Of a DNA stretch of 64,000 nt, positions 26,886 to 35,712 are shown one piece after another. Under the pieces are notes generated by a model. That model saw nothing but the letters and a program-made list of their open reading frames with translations, searched no databases and was not told where the DNA came from. The DNA is from an uncultured Gemmata sp. (lineage in GTDB: Bacteria > Planctomycetota > Planctomycetia > Gemmatales > Gemmataceae): assembly GCA_937924775.1 (NCBI GenBank), contig CALDUT010000007.1, positions 211,043-275,042 on the forward strand, in the 5' to 3' direction. Positions within the stretch are counted from its first letter, which is position 1; every line of letters starts with the position of its first letter. The translations under genes and the position numbers were made by a program.

Positions 26886-27027
26886 ATGGCCGTGTGGCTG
26901 CCTTTCAGGTGGATTATGGCTGCGGTGAGACTGTGAAAATCACATCGAATAGCATGTCCACTTTTGTCTAATTTTTTATATTTTTGTATATTTGTGATGG
27001 CCAATTATGGCCAATTCCAGTATGGCC
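26886..27027. repeat. ATGGC-based repeats in AT-rich island
   Basis: Five ATGGC units: 26886-26890, 26916-26920, 26997, 27007 and 27022. The central two form an exact tandem decamer ATGGCCAATT. They bracket an AT-rich run (26971-26996), an arrangement like iterons beside an unwinding element. This is a visual comparison only. Confidence 0.5.
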
Positions 27028-27107
27028 TGAAAATTGTTGGTATAAGTTAAATTTTCATAAATTCAATGTCCATAAAAACTTTGATGCGACATTCTAACAA
27101 TCGCCGA

Positions 27108-27123
27108 CGTTCCACGTGGAACA
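27108..27123. promoter_or_regulatory. parS-like ParB-binding palindrome
   Basis: GTTCCACGTGGAAC at 27109-27122 is a perfect 14-bp palindrome. Extended by one base each side it matches the chromosomal parS form TGTTCCACGTGGAACA at 15 of 16 positions, with C in place of the first T. parS is the centromere-like site bound by ParB, normally within a few hundred kilobases of the replication origin. No parA, parB or dnaA gene is in this window. Confidence 0.6.
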
Positions 27124-27317
27124 CTTCGCCAAAAGTAGACATCCCTCGGGGTGCGAGACAAAACGCAGACCGCGGGATCGCCAGAGCACATGGAGGGCAC
27201 GAAAAATGTTCGCATATTGCCACATCTGCCGGAGAATGAACGGCATTCCAATGGTTCGCCGGAGGGGATGATCGCGCAGGCCGGCGAAATGCCAACGGTT
27301 CGCCGGGGATCAGGGAA

Positions 27318-30185
27318 TCATCCCGCGGACAGGCGAAGCCCGATGGGTAAACTCTCACCGAACAGACGCGATTGTTCCTCACTCTCTGGAGCCACCACTT
27401 CTTCGACCATCCGTTTCCACGCGCCAGGACACAAATGACTGCGCAGTACGCCTAGCACGCGATTGCGTGTTGAATCGCTGACATCGACCGCGCGCAAACC
27501 GCTGAGCCGGGCCAGTTGTGAAAGGCAAAATAACCAGCCGTTCTTTTCGCTATCATTGCCCGGGACAAACGGCAGCAGTTCGGCGATCCACTGTTCCACG
27601 ATCTCCGGGTGAATGACGGCATTCAACGGGCCGTAAAGTTGCACTCGCGCGCCCAGCCGGGTGAGCGACCAGAAGGCGTAGGTTGGCACAGGAGATTGCT
27701 TGCAGTCGCGCAAGACGGCATGGCCGAGCGCTTCTTTGGTTTTGGCATCGAGCCGCTCCAAACTGGCCGCGGCCCGCCACATCTCAGCGAATTCATTGGC
27801 GGGGGGCCGCGAATATTGCTTCCCTTTCACTGGCAGAAGCACTGGCTTGAGCCGTGTGAACAATTGCTGCTGTAACGCCGTGTTCAACCCGCCGCTGACG
27901 CGTCGCCACATAATCCAATAGTCGGCTCCACCCTCGGGAACCACGGGTCCCTTCTTCGTCCCCGTGGTGCTGCTGGCCGCCGCAGTGATCAGCTTCCACA
28001 ACGATTCGACGCGGTAACGATCTAGTGGATCGCCAAAGCCGGGCCGCAGCACAAACCCCGTGAGGTTGTACCAGCGGGCCAGGTGCTGCGGCGATTTCCC
28101 CCGCCCGGCGGCATGGTCTTCGAGAAACTCCCACAAACGACGGCACAAACCCGTGGGCCACTCCGTTCGGGCCGCTTCCAATACCGTTTCGAGCTGTTTG
28201 GGCAACTGGGAAGGTGTGGGAGGCGTTTCACCAGTGGGTGGATTGGCAGAACCGAAGACCTGCCGGATCAATTCCCCGGCCGCTTGCACTTTCTCTTCAG
28301 GGAATACATCGATGACCGAAGCAGCAGCGGTCTCCCGGGGCTCCTCTGGCGTCGGTTCGCGCAGCACATCGCGGACGTTGAATTCCAGCCGCCACCGGTT
28401 GCCTTCCTTCGATTCACAATACAATTCGAGCGTTCCAATCTCAGTGCATTTGGCTGCCAGCGTGACCGGAACATGCTTCACACCGGTTCGCTTACCGCCC
28501 CGCAAGATCGTGTGCAACGGCGGTAGCCGCAATAGCGATTGCTCTGGCAGCCGTAATACCTGGCCCGGCTTATCGTCGCCGCGGACCGTGGAGCTGTACA
28601 GCGGAAAGAGGACCGGTTGCCCGAGGGCGAGTTGCAGTACCGGTTCCGGCATGCGTACTTCCTCACCCTCTTGCATCCGCCGGGGCACCACACATAACAG
28701 CGGAATGCTGTGGGCATGGATGCCGCGGCCTGGGGTGTCGGTTTCAATCGCGATGTAGTAGGACCGGGGAATCCCACCGCCGATGCGGCGGCCCCCTGAG
28801 TGCTTCAACCACGCGAAGTATGCCGCCCCCCACGACACTGCCAGATCAAGCGACGGGCTGGTCAGAATCAGCGGCTCCCAACTTTTTTCGACTGTGGTGA
28901 ACCAGGGCCGCATTACCTCGATCACACGTTGCCGTAACACTTCTGGCTGAAAGACTCCTCCGTTGAAAAGAATGGCATCGATGATGTCGGACCGTGGAGC
29001 CGCCGTGGCCACGGTGGTATCGTTTTGAAAGTCGTGCAAATGCTGACGAACGAACGCCGCCAGATGCTTCGTGATGGCCGGATCGGTCACATAGGGTAAC
29101 CCCATCTCTTGCAGCCCCAAGCGGACCCCGCGGTTGGGTTGGGCGTCGAGGGGCACCTGGGGGAAAAAACCTTCAAAAATCGTTTGGCGAACATCGTCGG
29201 GTTTGATGTTGACCGACACGGTTCCCCCGACGACCGACCGGCCCTTACCCATCACCGTGACCGGGTAACTCGGCGGCGACGGATGGGCCAGCAACGCTTC
29301 CTTCGCCCCGCGGCAAGCTTGCACCAAGGCCCCGAACTGTGCAGCATCAAGCCGTGAACCAGGCAGTTTCGCTTCCACCGCCTTCGCTAATGCGAGGTCC
29401 ATATTATCGCCGCCCAATAGCAAGTGATCACCGACGGCGTCGCGAAGGAACGTGAGGTCACCTTTCTCTTCGCCGGCGCGAATCAGGCTGAAGTCGCTGG
29501 TGCCACCGCCCACATCGACCACCAAACAACGCATCCCGGGCTTCAGCCGTGCAGCTTCTTCGGGCGAGTGCGTACCCAACCAGGCGTAGAACGCTGCCTG
29601 CGGCTCTTCCAACAGAGTGACGTTGTTCAGCCCTGCAAGCTTGGCCGCTTCGGCCGTCAGATTCCGGGCCACGTCGTCAAACGACGCCGGGACAGTGACC
29701 ACCACCTCCTGCGACTCTAGACAATCCGCTGGCTTACGGCCCGGCGTATGATTCCACGCCTGCACAATGTGCTTGAGGAACTTCGCACTCACTTCTAACG
29801 GCGATAAACGCGGTACATCCGGCGGCGCGGCCCAAGGCAGTAACGGTGCCGTGCGATCGACCCCGGGGTGACACAGCCACGATTTGGCACTCGCAACTTG
29901 CCGACCCGGTACTTTCGCGCCATGGTTGCGAGCGAACATCCCGACTGTGTCAGGCGGGTTCTTCTCCCACGGCAAATCGATCGATCCAGGGGCTAGATCG
30001 TGCGGCCCAGGGATATACAGAAATGAGGGAAGCAAGTCGAGTTCTTGCACCTGCCCGGCAGCGACGACTTGCGGAATCTTGAAGGTATGAAGTTTGGGAC
30101 CACCGGTGCTGGAACTTGCGGTATCCACATAGGCCACGGCAATGTTGGTGGTTCCCAAATCAATGCCAACAAGGTAGCGGGACAT
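27318..30185 (-). CDS. Large Hsp70-family protein (DUF3731-type)
   Basis: 955 residues. The first 480 or so form an Hsp70-like ATPase domain, with VGIDLGTTNIAVAYVD, VTVPASFDDVARNLTAEAAKLAGL, LLEEPQAAFYAWL, VDVGGGTSDFSLIRAG and FNGGVFQPEVLRQRV. Extra sequence precedes the first phosphate loop compared with DnaK. The remaining 470 residues include an SBD-like beta region (near 540-610) and a long mostly helical domain resembling DUF3731, not a DnaK lid. Proteins with this architecture are found in planctomycetes and some proteobacteria, often near a second, shorter Hsp70, as here (the 23.4-25.0 kb gene). Clients are unknown. It is divergent from the C1-pathway gene, with only 28 bp between starts. 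Confidence 0.9.
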   Translation of the reverse strand: MSRYLVGIDLGTTNIAVAYVDTASSSTGGPKLHTFKIPQVVAAGQVQELDLLPSFLYIPGPHDLAPGSIDLPWEKNPPDTVGMFARNHGAKVPGRQVASAKSWLCHPGVDRTAPLLPWAAPPDVPRLSPLEVSAKFLKHIVQAWNHTPGRKPADCLESQEVVVTVPASFDDVARNLTAEAAKLAGLNNVTLLEEPQAAFYAWLGTHSPEEAARLKPGMRCLVVDVGGGTSDFSLIRAGEEKGDLTFLRDAVGDHLLLGGDNMDLALAKAVEAKLPGSRLDAAQFGALVQACRGAKEALLAHPSPPSYPVTVMGKGRSVVGGTVSVNIKPDDVRQTIFEGFFPQVPLDAQPNRGVRLGLQEMGLPYVTDPAITKHLAAFVRQHLHDFQNDTTVATAAPRSDIIDAILFNGGVFQPEVLRQRVIEVMRPWFTTVEKSWEPLILTSPSLDLAVSWGAAYFAWLKHSGGRRIGGGIPRSYYIAIETDTPGRGIHAHSIPLLCVVPRRMQEGEEVRMPEPVLQLALGQPVLFPLYSSTVRGDDKPGQVLRLPEQSLLRLPPLHTILRGGKRTGVKHVPVTLAAKCTEIGTLELYCESKEGNRWRLEFNVRDVLREPTPEEPRETAAASVIDVFPEEKVQAAGELIRQVFGSANPPTGETPPTPSQLPKQLETVLEAARTEWPTGLCRRLWEFLEDHAAGRGKSPQHLARWYNLTGFVLRPGFGDPLDRYRVESLWKLITAAASSTTGTKKGPVVPEGGADYWIMWRRVSGGLNTALQQQLFTRLKPVLLPVKGKQYSRPPANEFAEMWRAAASLERLDAKTKEALGHAVLRDCKQSPVPTYAFWSLTRLGARVQLYGPLNAVIHPEIVEQWIAELLPFVPGNDSEKNGWLFCLSQLARLSGLRAVDVSDSTRNRVLGVLRSHLCPGAWKRMVEEVVAPESEEQSRLFGESLPIGLRLSAG

Positions 30186-30213
30186 TGGGCTAACCTGTAT
30201 CTATCGTGCGGGA

Positions 30214-31287
30214 ATGATCGCATCCACCATCTTAGGACTGGACATCGGCGGGGCGAATCTGAAGGCCGCAAACGCAACCCGGCAGGCTCGTTCCGTTTCG
30301 TTTCCGCTATGGAAACAACCCGAGCTACTGCCCACCGCTTTGGCTGGATTGGTCGCCGCTTTTCCGACTACCGAAGAATTCGCCGTCACCATGACCGGTG
30401 AACTGTGCGACTGCTTCCCCACTAAACAGGACGGCGTTCGGGCGATTCTCGCCGCTGTGGAGGCCGTAGCCCACGGACGACCTGTCCGCATCTGGAGTAC
30501 TCACGGTGTGTTCCTCAACCGTGCCGACGCCCAGCGGCAACCCCTGACAGTGGCCGCGGCCAATTGGCACGCCCTGGCCACCTTCGCCGGCCGCTTCGCC
30601 CCGCAGGCGGGCGCTCTGCTTCTGGACATCGGCAGTACCACCACCGACATCATTCCGCTCCATCAGGGTATTCCGTCAACGCATGGCACCACAGATTGGG
30701 GTCGCTTGCAGTCCCGGGAATTGGTGTACGTCGGCGTGCGGCGCACACCGATATGCGCATTATGGCCCGATCGCGTCTGTGCGGAATTGTTTGCGACCAC
30801 CCAAGATATTTACACGCTTCTCGGACTATTGCCGGAAGAGCCCACCAATTGCGACACAGCCGACGGCCGCCCACTCACCACCGCCTACGCTCTGGCCCGG
30901 TTGGCCCGCATGCTCGGGGCCGACCGGGACCAACTCTCCGACGATCAAGTGATTCATTTCGCCACCCGCATTCATACCCGGTTGCTTCAACAACTTGTGG
31001 AAGCGGCCCGGCAGGTATATGAGGGTCAGCGTGGCCGGCCGGAATTGAAAACCATCGTCATCGCGGGAGCCGGAGAATTCCTGGCTCGCCGGGTAGCGGA
31101 GAACGCATTCCCCGCGCTATCACCAGAAGCGATCATTTCGCTGACGCAGGAATTGGGGGCGAGCGTGTCGGCCTGCGCTGCGGCATATGCGGTTGCGATG
31201 TTGGCCGTAGAACGTGCCCGCGAGGCGGAGACAGCGGGCCTGTCAATCGTTCCCTCGGACGGTGGTGCTAGTCGCAACGAGGGCTAA
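30214..31287 (+). CDS. H4MPT-linked C1 pathway protein, hydantoinase/actin-like fold (MfnF-like)
   Basis: 357 residues with an ASKHA-type fold: ILGLDIGGANLKAAN at the N-terminus, VTMTGELCDCFPTK, LLDIGSTTTDIIPL in the middle and IAGAGEFLARRV near the C-terminus. This matches a family conserved with tetrahydromethanopterin-dependent C1 metabolism and related to the methanofuran-synthesis enzyme MfnF of methanogens. Planctomycetes are known to carry this C1 gene set. The next gene is the kinase expected to work in the same pathway, which strengthens the call. ATG 30214 has a GGGA-type site close by. Exact reaction in this lineage is inferred from the archaeal enzyme. Confidence 0.85.
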   Translation: MIASTILGLDIGGANLKAANATRQARSVSFPLWKQPELLPTALAGLVAAFPTTEEFAVTMTGELCDCFPTKQDGVRAILAAVEAVAHGRPVRIWSTHGVFLNRADAQRQPLTVAAANWHALATFAGRFAPQAGALLLDIGSTTTDIIPLHQGIPSTHGTTDWGRLQSRELVYVGVRRTPICALWPDRVCAELFATTQDIYTLLGLLPEEPTNCDTADGRPLTTAYALARLARMLGADRDQLSDDQVIHFATRIHTRLLQQLVEAARQVYEGQRGRPELKTIVIAGAGEFLARRVAENAFPALSPEAIISLTQELGASVSACAAAYAVAMLAVERAREAETAGLSIVPSDGGASRNEG

Positions 31288-31312
31288 TGGCAGTGCATAT
31301 GGGTAACTTCTG

Positions 31313-31948
31313 ATGATTGTAGTAAAAGTCGGTGGCAGTCTGTTCGATCACCCGGCGTTGGCCCGAGGGCTGCGGGCCTATCTCCGATCACTCCTCGCAG
31401 CGTCGCCGGGTTGCCATTCCGTTTCTTCGCCTGATGTGGTCACGGCGGCGGGTCGAGCCGCCGTGAGCGTTTCTCCTCAAGTGCTGCTTGTGCCCGGGGG
31501 CGGGCCTGTCGTCGATGCAGTGCGGCTCTTCGATCGCATCCATCAGCTCGGAGAAGAAGCGGCGCATTGGCTGGCGTTGCGAGCGCTAACGGTCACCGCG
31601 GAATTGCTCCAGCGGCTGCTGGCCGCCGAACCAACGGAAGCGGGGATTGAGCCGTGGCCGGTTCGCGTCGTCGATGTGTTCGCGTTTGCGCGTGAGGATG
31701 AAGAGCGGCCCGATCGGTTGCCGCATGCGTGGCAAGTCACGACCGATTCGCTCGCAGCTCGGATCGCAGGGGTTTACGGTGCGTCGCAGTTGATCTTGCT
31801 GAAATCGATCGACATTCCCCCGGCCACGCCGTGGTCGGAAGCCGCGGCCCGCGGCTGGGTGGATGAATACTTCCCCCTCATCGCCGCTCAACTCCCCAGC
31901 CCCATCGAGACGATCAATTTCCGATCGTGGTTAGAGCGTTTCGCCTAA
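31313..31948 (+). CDS. Amino-acid-kinase family protein, MfnE-like
   Basis: 211 residues of the aspartate/uridylate kinase fold: MIVVKVGGSLFDHP at the N-terminus (phosphate loop), LLVPGGGPVVDAVR (second glycine-rich loop) and HAWQVTTDSLAARIAGVYGASQLILLKS. The TTDS-LAARIA block and small size distinguish the subfamily found with H4MPT/methanofuran genes, where MfnE phosphorylates an aminomethyl-furan methyl phosphate. A low-similarity insert (residues about 30-58) follows the first loop. It lies 25 bp after the MfnF-like gene; together they suggest methanofuran-type cofactor synthesis. The rest of the C1 genes (fhc, mch, mtd) are not in the window. Confidence 0.85.
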   Translation: MIVVKVGGSLFDHPALARGLRAYLRSLLAASPGCHSVSSPDVVTAAGRAAVSVSPQVLLVPGGGPVVDAVRLFDRIHQLGEEAAHWLALRALTVTAELLQRLLAAEPTEAGIEPWPVRVVDVFAFAREDEERPDRLPHAWQVTTDSLAARIAGVYGASQLILLKSIDIPPATPWSEAAARGWVDEYFPLIAAQLPSPIETINFRSWLERFA

Positions 31949-32026
31949 GGCCGCAGGATGTTCTATGCTTGGCGCGAACCTTGCCATTCGCTTGTGAAGC
32001 TCGCTTCGGGGGAGACGACACGCGCC

Positions 32027-33685
32027 ATGCGCTTCATCATCGCCAACGAATTCTACCATCAGATGCAGCAGATGACCGATCACACCCCGGATTGCTACGT
32101 TCGCCCGGGGGAGTATTTGCACCATATGTACATCGATGGCGTGAAGTACGTCGTGGCTCCGGCTGTTCTCGATTGTTTGGCCGAAGCCGAAGCCAAAGGC
32201 GACCGCGAAGCCATCGACCATCTGCAATTGCACAAATTGCACTACGAGATGCTGCTGGCCGATGCCCACCGGGCGGGCACACTCACCGACGAAGTGACGC
32301 TCCTCGGCGATGCTCCTCCAACCGATGACGAAGCCATGCCCGTCACCGGCAATGCCTATGTGCCCCGGGTGCCCACCTGCTGGGAAGACTTGGGCCTGGA
32401 TTTGCCCTTGCTTTTTGATCTGGCATTGCGCACAATATATACGCGTGGACACATTACCGGGGCGGAACTGGCCGAGTCGATGGCGGTTCCCTTCGCGGTG
32501 ATCAATCCCGTCTTTCAGGCGATGCGGAAGCAATCGCTCGTCGATATTGTGGCCCAGAAGGGCAACAGCGGCGATGCGAGCTTTGTTTACGCGATCAAAC
32601 CGCCCAAAGGAGAAGACGCTCTCCGCGACGCCTTGGAGAAAACCAGTTACATCGGTCCGGTGCCGGTGCCGTTTAGCGATTATGTTGAAGCGGTGATGGC
32701 CCAGACAGTGCGCCGGCTGGTGGTGACGCGGCGCAGTATTCGCCGTGCCTTTGAAGACCTCATCATCACTGATGAAGTTTTCAACGAAATTGGCCCCGCG
32801 ATCAACTCGGCGCAGTCGATCTTCTTCTTTGGTTACCCGGGCAATGGCAAAACCAGCATCGCTGAACGCATCACCCGGTTGATGGGCGATGCCATCTACG
32901 TTCCTTATGCGGTGGAAGCCAATGGGCAGATTATCAAGGTTTACGATCCGATTCAGCATACGCTGCTGCCCCACGACGATTTCGCAACGCAGGCGTCGAT
33001 CACCGAAACGCTGTTGAAACGCGGCCCGCAGTACGATACCCGCTTTGTGCGCGTCAAACGGCCGACGATTGTCGTGGGGGGAGAACTGACCCTGCCGATG
33101 CTGGACCTCAAATACAACGCGGTCGGTAAGTATTACGAAGCCCCGTTGCAGATGAAAGCCAACGGCGGCATCTTCATGATCGACGACTTCGGCCGTCAGC
33201 AAGTGCGGCCCATGGATTTGCTCAACCGCTGGATTGTTCCCCTGGAGAAGAAATATGACTATTTGAACACTATCACAGGAACGAAAATCGAAGTGCCCTT
33301 CGATCAGTTGCTGATTTTCAGTACCAATCTCGACCCCAGCCAATTGGCTGACGAAGCCTTCCTTCGCCGTATCAAGTTCAAGATTGAGATTCGCGACCCC
33401 GACGAAGCCCAGTACCGGCGGATTTGGGAGTTGGTCTGTCAGAGTCGCCGCGTGGAATACGACGTCCGCGGCATCGACTATCTGATTCAGAAGTGGTACA
33501 AGCCGCACAATCGGCCGTTCCGTATGTGCCAGCCCCGCGACATTCTCGACCAGATGATGAGTATTGCCAAGTACAATATGGAACGTGTGAACTTCAGCCC
33601 CGACTTGATCGACGCGGCCTGCTCCACCTACTTCATCAACACCAATAACAAGAAGGACTTTGGTGCGAAGGTACAAATGCAGTAG
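32027..33685 (+). CDS. AAA+ ATPase, planctomycete-conserved
   Basis: 552 residues, soluble. An N-terminal region (about 1-220) without recognised motif includes a winged-helix-like stretch near residue 140-190. The AAA+ core follows with FGYPGNGKTSIAERI (Walker A, near 270), GGIFMIDDFGRQQVRPMDLLNRW (Walker B), IFSTNLDPSQLADEAFLRRIKFKI (sensor 1 and arginine-finger region) and a C-terminal helical lid with FRMCQPRDILDQM. Start ATG 32027 (MRFIIANEFYHQM) is preferred; the frame opens earlier at 31958, but GGGGGAG at 32008-32014 fits 32027. It is in line with the C1 genes and queG and may share their transcript. The remodelled target is unknown. Confidence 0.85.
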   Translation: MRFIIANEFYHQMQQMTDHTPDCYVRPGEYLHHMYIDGVKYVVAPAVLDCLAEAEAKGDREAIDHLQLHKLHYEMLLADAHRAGTLTDEVTLLGDAPPTDDEAMPVTGNAYVPRVPTCWEDLGLDLPLLFDLALRTIYTRGHITGAELAESMAVPFAVINPVFQAMRKQSLVDIVAQKGNSGDASFVYAIKPPKGEDALRDALEKTSYIGPVPVPFSDYVEAVMAQTVRRLVVTRRSIRRAFEDLIITDEVFNEIGPAINSAQSIFFFGYPGNGKTSIAERITRLMGDAIYVPYAVEANGQIIKVYDPIQHTLLPHDDFATQASITETLLKRGPQYDTRFVRVKRPTIVVGGELTLPMLDLKYNAVGKYYEAPLQMKANGGIFMIDDFGRQQVRPMDLLNRWIVPLEKKYDYLNTITGTKIEVPFDQLLIFSTNLDPSQLADEAFLRRIKFKIEIRDPDEAQYRRIWELVCQSRRVEYDVRGIDYLIQKWYKPHNRPFRMCQPRDILDQMMSIAKYNMERVNFSPDLIDAACSTYFINTNNKKDFGAKVQMQ

Positions 33686-33887
33686 CGGCCGGTCGTCGTG
33701 AATGAGGGCTTCGGAAACGCCTCCCCGTTCTGCCGGCCTGTTGTCGAGGGGTCGCCCCTTCCGGTTCGTCATTGCGGGCACGGTATTCGTTGCCTTCGAC
33801 ACACCGATTCGATGTGGAAACACCGCCGGCTTGAGCGGCCGGCTGTCGCGGCTGGCTTCCCTCTTCTCCGCGCTACCGGGCTGTAGC

Positions 33888-35093
33888 ATGATGGCGAAGG
33901 GAGGCTTCGCTTTGCCAACACCGACACCAGCATCATCGGCGTTAGCCACCCGCTTGAAAGCCCAAGCGGTGCAATGTGGCTTTGCCCTCGTCGGTATTGC
34001 CCCGGCGACCGAAGCCGATGGTTTTGCTCATTTTCGCGAATGGCTCGATCGCGGGTATGCCGGCGAGATGGCTTACTTGCACAAGCGGGCAGAAGCCCGT
34101 CGTCACCCTCAGAGCATTTTGGCGGGGGTGCGGAGCGTGGTGATGGTGGCCATGGAGTACCGCGGCTCAAGGAGGCCAGAAGAGCCGGCCACTGCGGCGG
34201 GGGATTCTGCAGCCCTGGCCACTGTTTCTTCCGCTGCGCCGGTGCGTGCGCGGGTGGCGAAATACGCGCAAGGACCGGACTATCACCCGGTGATGTGGGG
34301 CCGCCTCAAAACCTTGGCGGCGTGGCTGGAAGGCGAAGTGCCGGGGTGCCATACCGCCGCCGTCACCGATACGGCCCCCCTCCTGGAACGCGACTTCGCC
34401 CGCCGCGCAGGGCTGGGTTGGATGGGCAAAAACACGATGCTCATTCATCCCCGTCGCGGCAGCTTCTTTTTTCTGGGAGCGTTGCTGACCGATTGCGAGC
34501 TGCCGCCCGACGAACCGTTTCGGCCCGTCCACTGCGGCACTTGTACTGCTTGTTTACAGGCCTGTCCGACCCAGGCGTTCCCCGAACCGTTCATCCTTGA
34601 TGCGACCAAGTGCATCAGCTATCTGACCATCGAATTACGATCGTCGATTCCCCCTCAGTACCGGGAAGCGATGGGCGATTGGCTGTTCGGGTGCGACATC
34701 TGCCAGGATGTATGCCCGTGGAACCGCCGCCGCTTTTGGCGCGACGAATCGCAACAACCTTCGCACCCTGAAACGCGCCGGGAGGAAGTCCCGTTTCCCC
34801 ACGACCCGGACTTGGAATGGCTCGACCCGATCGAGTTACTGAACTACGATGCAGACAACTTTCGCCAACGTTTCAAGAAAACGTCCTTGTGGCGAAGCCG
34901 TCGCACCGGACTTCTCCGCAATGCCGCGATTGTGTTGGGGAATATCGGCGATGAACGGGCCCTGCCAGCGTTGGAAAAGGCTGTGCGTGACGAAGACGAA
35001 GTGATCCGCGAAGCCGCAGCTTGGGCCATCGAACGCATCCGTCAGCGAACCTCGAGCGTGTACTCGGGGTTGCCGTCGGCTCCGGTGGATTGA
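33888..35093 (+). CDS. queG: Epoxyqueuosine reductase
   Basis: 401 residues. It performs the last step of queuosine synthesis, reducing epoxyqueuosine in tRNA with cobalamin and two [4Fe-4S] clusters. Visible are the N-terminal cobalamin-binding part (FREWLDRGYAGEMAYLHKR, ARVAKYAQGPDYHPVMWGRL), the cysteines CGTCTACLQACPTQAF near residue 220, CISYLTIELR, CDICQDVCPWN near 270, and a HEAT-like tail (ALPALEKAVRDEDEVIREAAAWAIERI). MMAKGG at 33888 is used as start: the upstream open frame lacks family character. There is an unusual Ala/Ser insert near residue 95 (PEEPATAAGDSAALATVSSA). It is the last gene of the rightward run. Confidence 0.93.
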   Translation: MMAKGGFALPTPTPASSALATRLKAQAVQCGFALVGIAPATEADGFAHFREWLDRGYAGEMAYLHKRAEARRHPQSILAGVRSVVMVAMEYRGSRRPEEPATAAGDSAALATVSSAAPVRARVAKYAQGPDYHPVMWGRLKTLAAWLEGEVPGCHTAAVTDTAPLLERDFARRAGLGWMGKNTMLIHPRRGSFFFLGALLTDCELPPDEPFRPVHCGTCTACLQACPTQAFPEPFILDATKCISYLTIELRSSIPPQYREAMGDWLFGCDICQDVCPWNRRRFWRDESQQPSHPETRREEVPFPHDPDLEWLDPIELLNYDADNFRQRFKKTSLWRSRRTGLLRNAAIVLGNIGDERALPALEKAVRDEDEVIREAAAWAIERIRQRTSSVYSGLPSAPVD

Positions 35094-35712
35094 GTGAAAC
35101 GAAACGATCGACTCAACACGGCCGATTTCGCCCATCCCCCCGACTTACGCACTGACACGAACTCTTTTGGACCCCGTTTATCGATGTGAAACTCCACCGC
35201 GGACCGGCGGCGGGCATTGAAGAGCCAATATTCGCTAATCCCGGCATCGTAGTAGGCCGCCAGCGCCCACTCACAATCCGCGATTTCGGAACGTTCGCTG
35301 ACGATTTCAATGATAATGTCGGCAGAACCAATCAGTTTGGTTTTGCGGCCTTCGCCGCCGCCAACCAACCGCACCCGCTCCTCGCGAAAGGCCTGATGCG
35401 AAACCACCATGCCATCGGGTTTAGTGGACAGCTCCGTTGCCGGGTGATTGTAGCGTATACATACCGTCAGGGATATAGCGACCGAATTGGGTTTGCTTCA
35501 TGAGAAAGAACTGCGCCAATTTCCGCTTGGACCACATTATGGCTGAAGAAATCTTCGATGCTCAGGTCCACCCAAACGTGGCGATTGATGAAGCAGATTT
35601 TTCCTTCGTCGGGGAAGCTGTCGGAATGAAACCAACGGCGAGAGGAAGGAAAATCGGTGACCCACGCGGGAATCGTGATCGGACCTTTGCTGGTTGCGGA
35701 AATCGTCGCCAC
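35042..35712 (-). pseudogene. Uma2-family endonuclease-like pseudogene, frameshifted
   Basis: A restriction-endonuclease-fold protein of the Uma2 (DUF820) family, broken by frameshifts. The first part (35467-35712) reads IPAWVTDFPSSRRWFHSD and HVWVDLSIEDFFSHN, matching the usual N-terminus. The continuation FGRYIPDGM is in another frame, and YNHPATELSTKPDGMVVS and the remaining C-terminal half (35042-35410: ADIIIEIVSERSE, YYDAGISEYWLFNAR, SGGWAKSAVLSRSFRF) in a third. At least two shifts therefore lie between about 35410 and 35500. Uma2 genes are very numerous in Gemmata-type planctomycetes and often decayed. The 3' end overlaps the convergent queG by about 50 bp. Sequencing error cannot be excluded but two separate shifts make decay more likely. 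Confidence 0.85.

Larger units (their letters stand above)
26659..27317. other. AT-rich gene-poor island, 659 bp
   Basis: The middle (about 26820-27090) is clearly richer in A and T than the rest of the window. It contains ATGGC-based repeats (tandem ATGGCCAATT at 26997-27006 and 27007-27016, with single ATGGC copies at 26886, 26916 and 27022), a hairpin at 26753-26776, and a parS-like palindrome at 27108-27123. A 74-codon frame (26747-26971) with AAGGAG just before its ATG and one hydrophobic stretch is possible but unsupported. I saw no clear DnaA box. Confidence 0.6.

Noticed and set aside
26747..26971. 74-codon small membrane protein
   Set aside because: The AAGGAG is only two bases from the ATG, the frame runs into AT-rich repeats and no homologue is recognised; kept only as a remark.
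26659..27317. DnaA-box cluster
   Set aside because: No good match to TTATCCACA was found by eye, so an origin call rests only on the parS-like site and AT content.
27047..27382. 111-codon minus-strand frame over the parS-like site
   Set aside because: Overlaps the end of the large Hsp70 gene and has no protein-like character.
31931..33949. 672-codon open frame on the minus strand
   Set aside because: It is fully antisense to the AAA+ ATPase, which has Walker motifs; the frame has no family motif and results from GC-rich third positions.
35042..35410. Separate 122-residue gene
   Set aside because: It is the C-terminal half of the frameshifted Uma2 pseudogene, not an independent gene.
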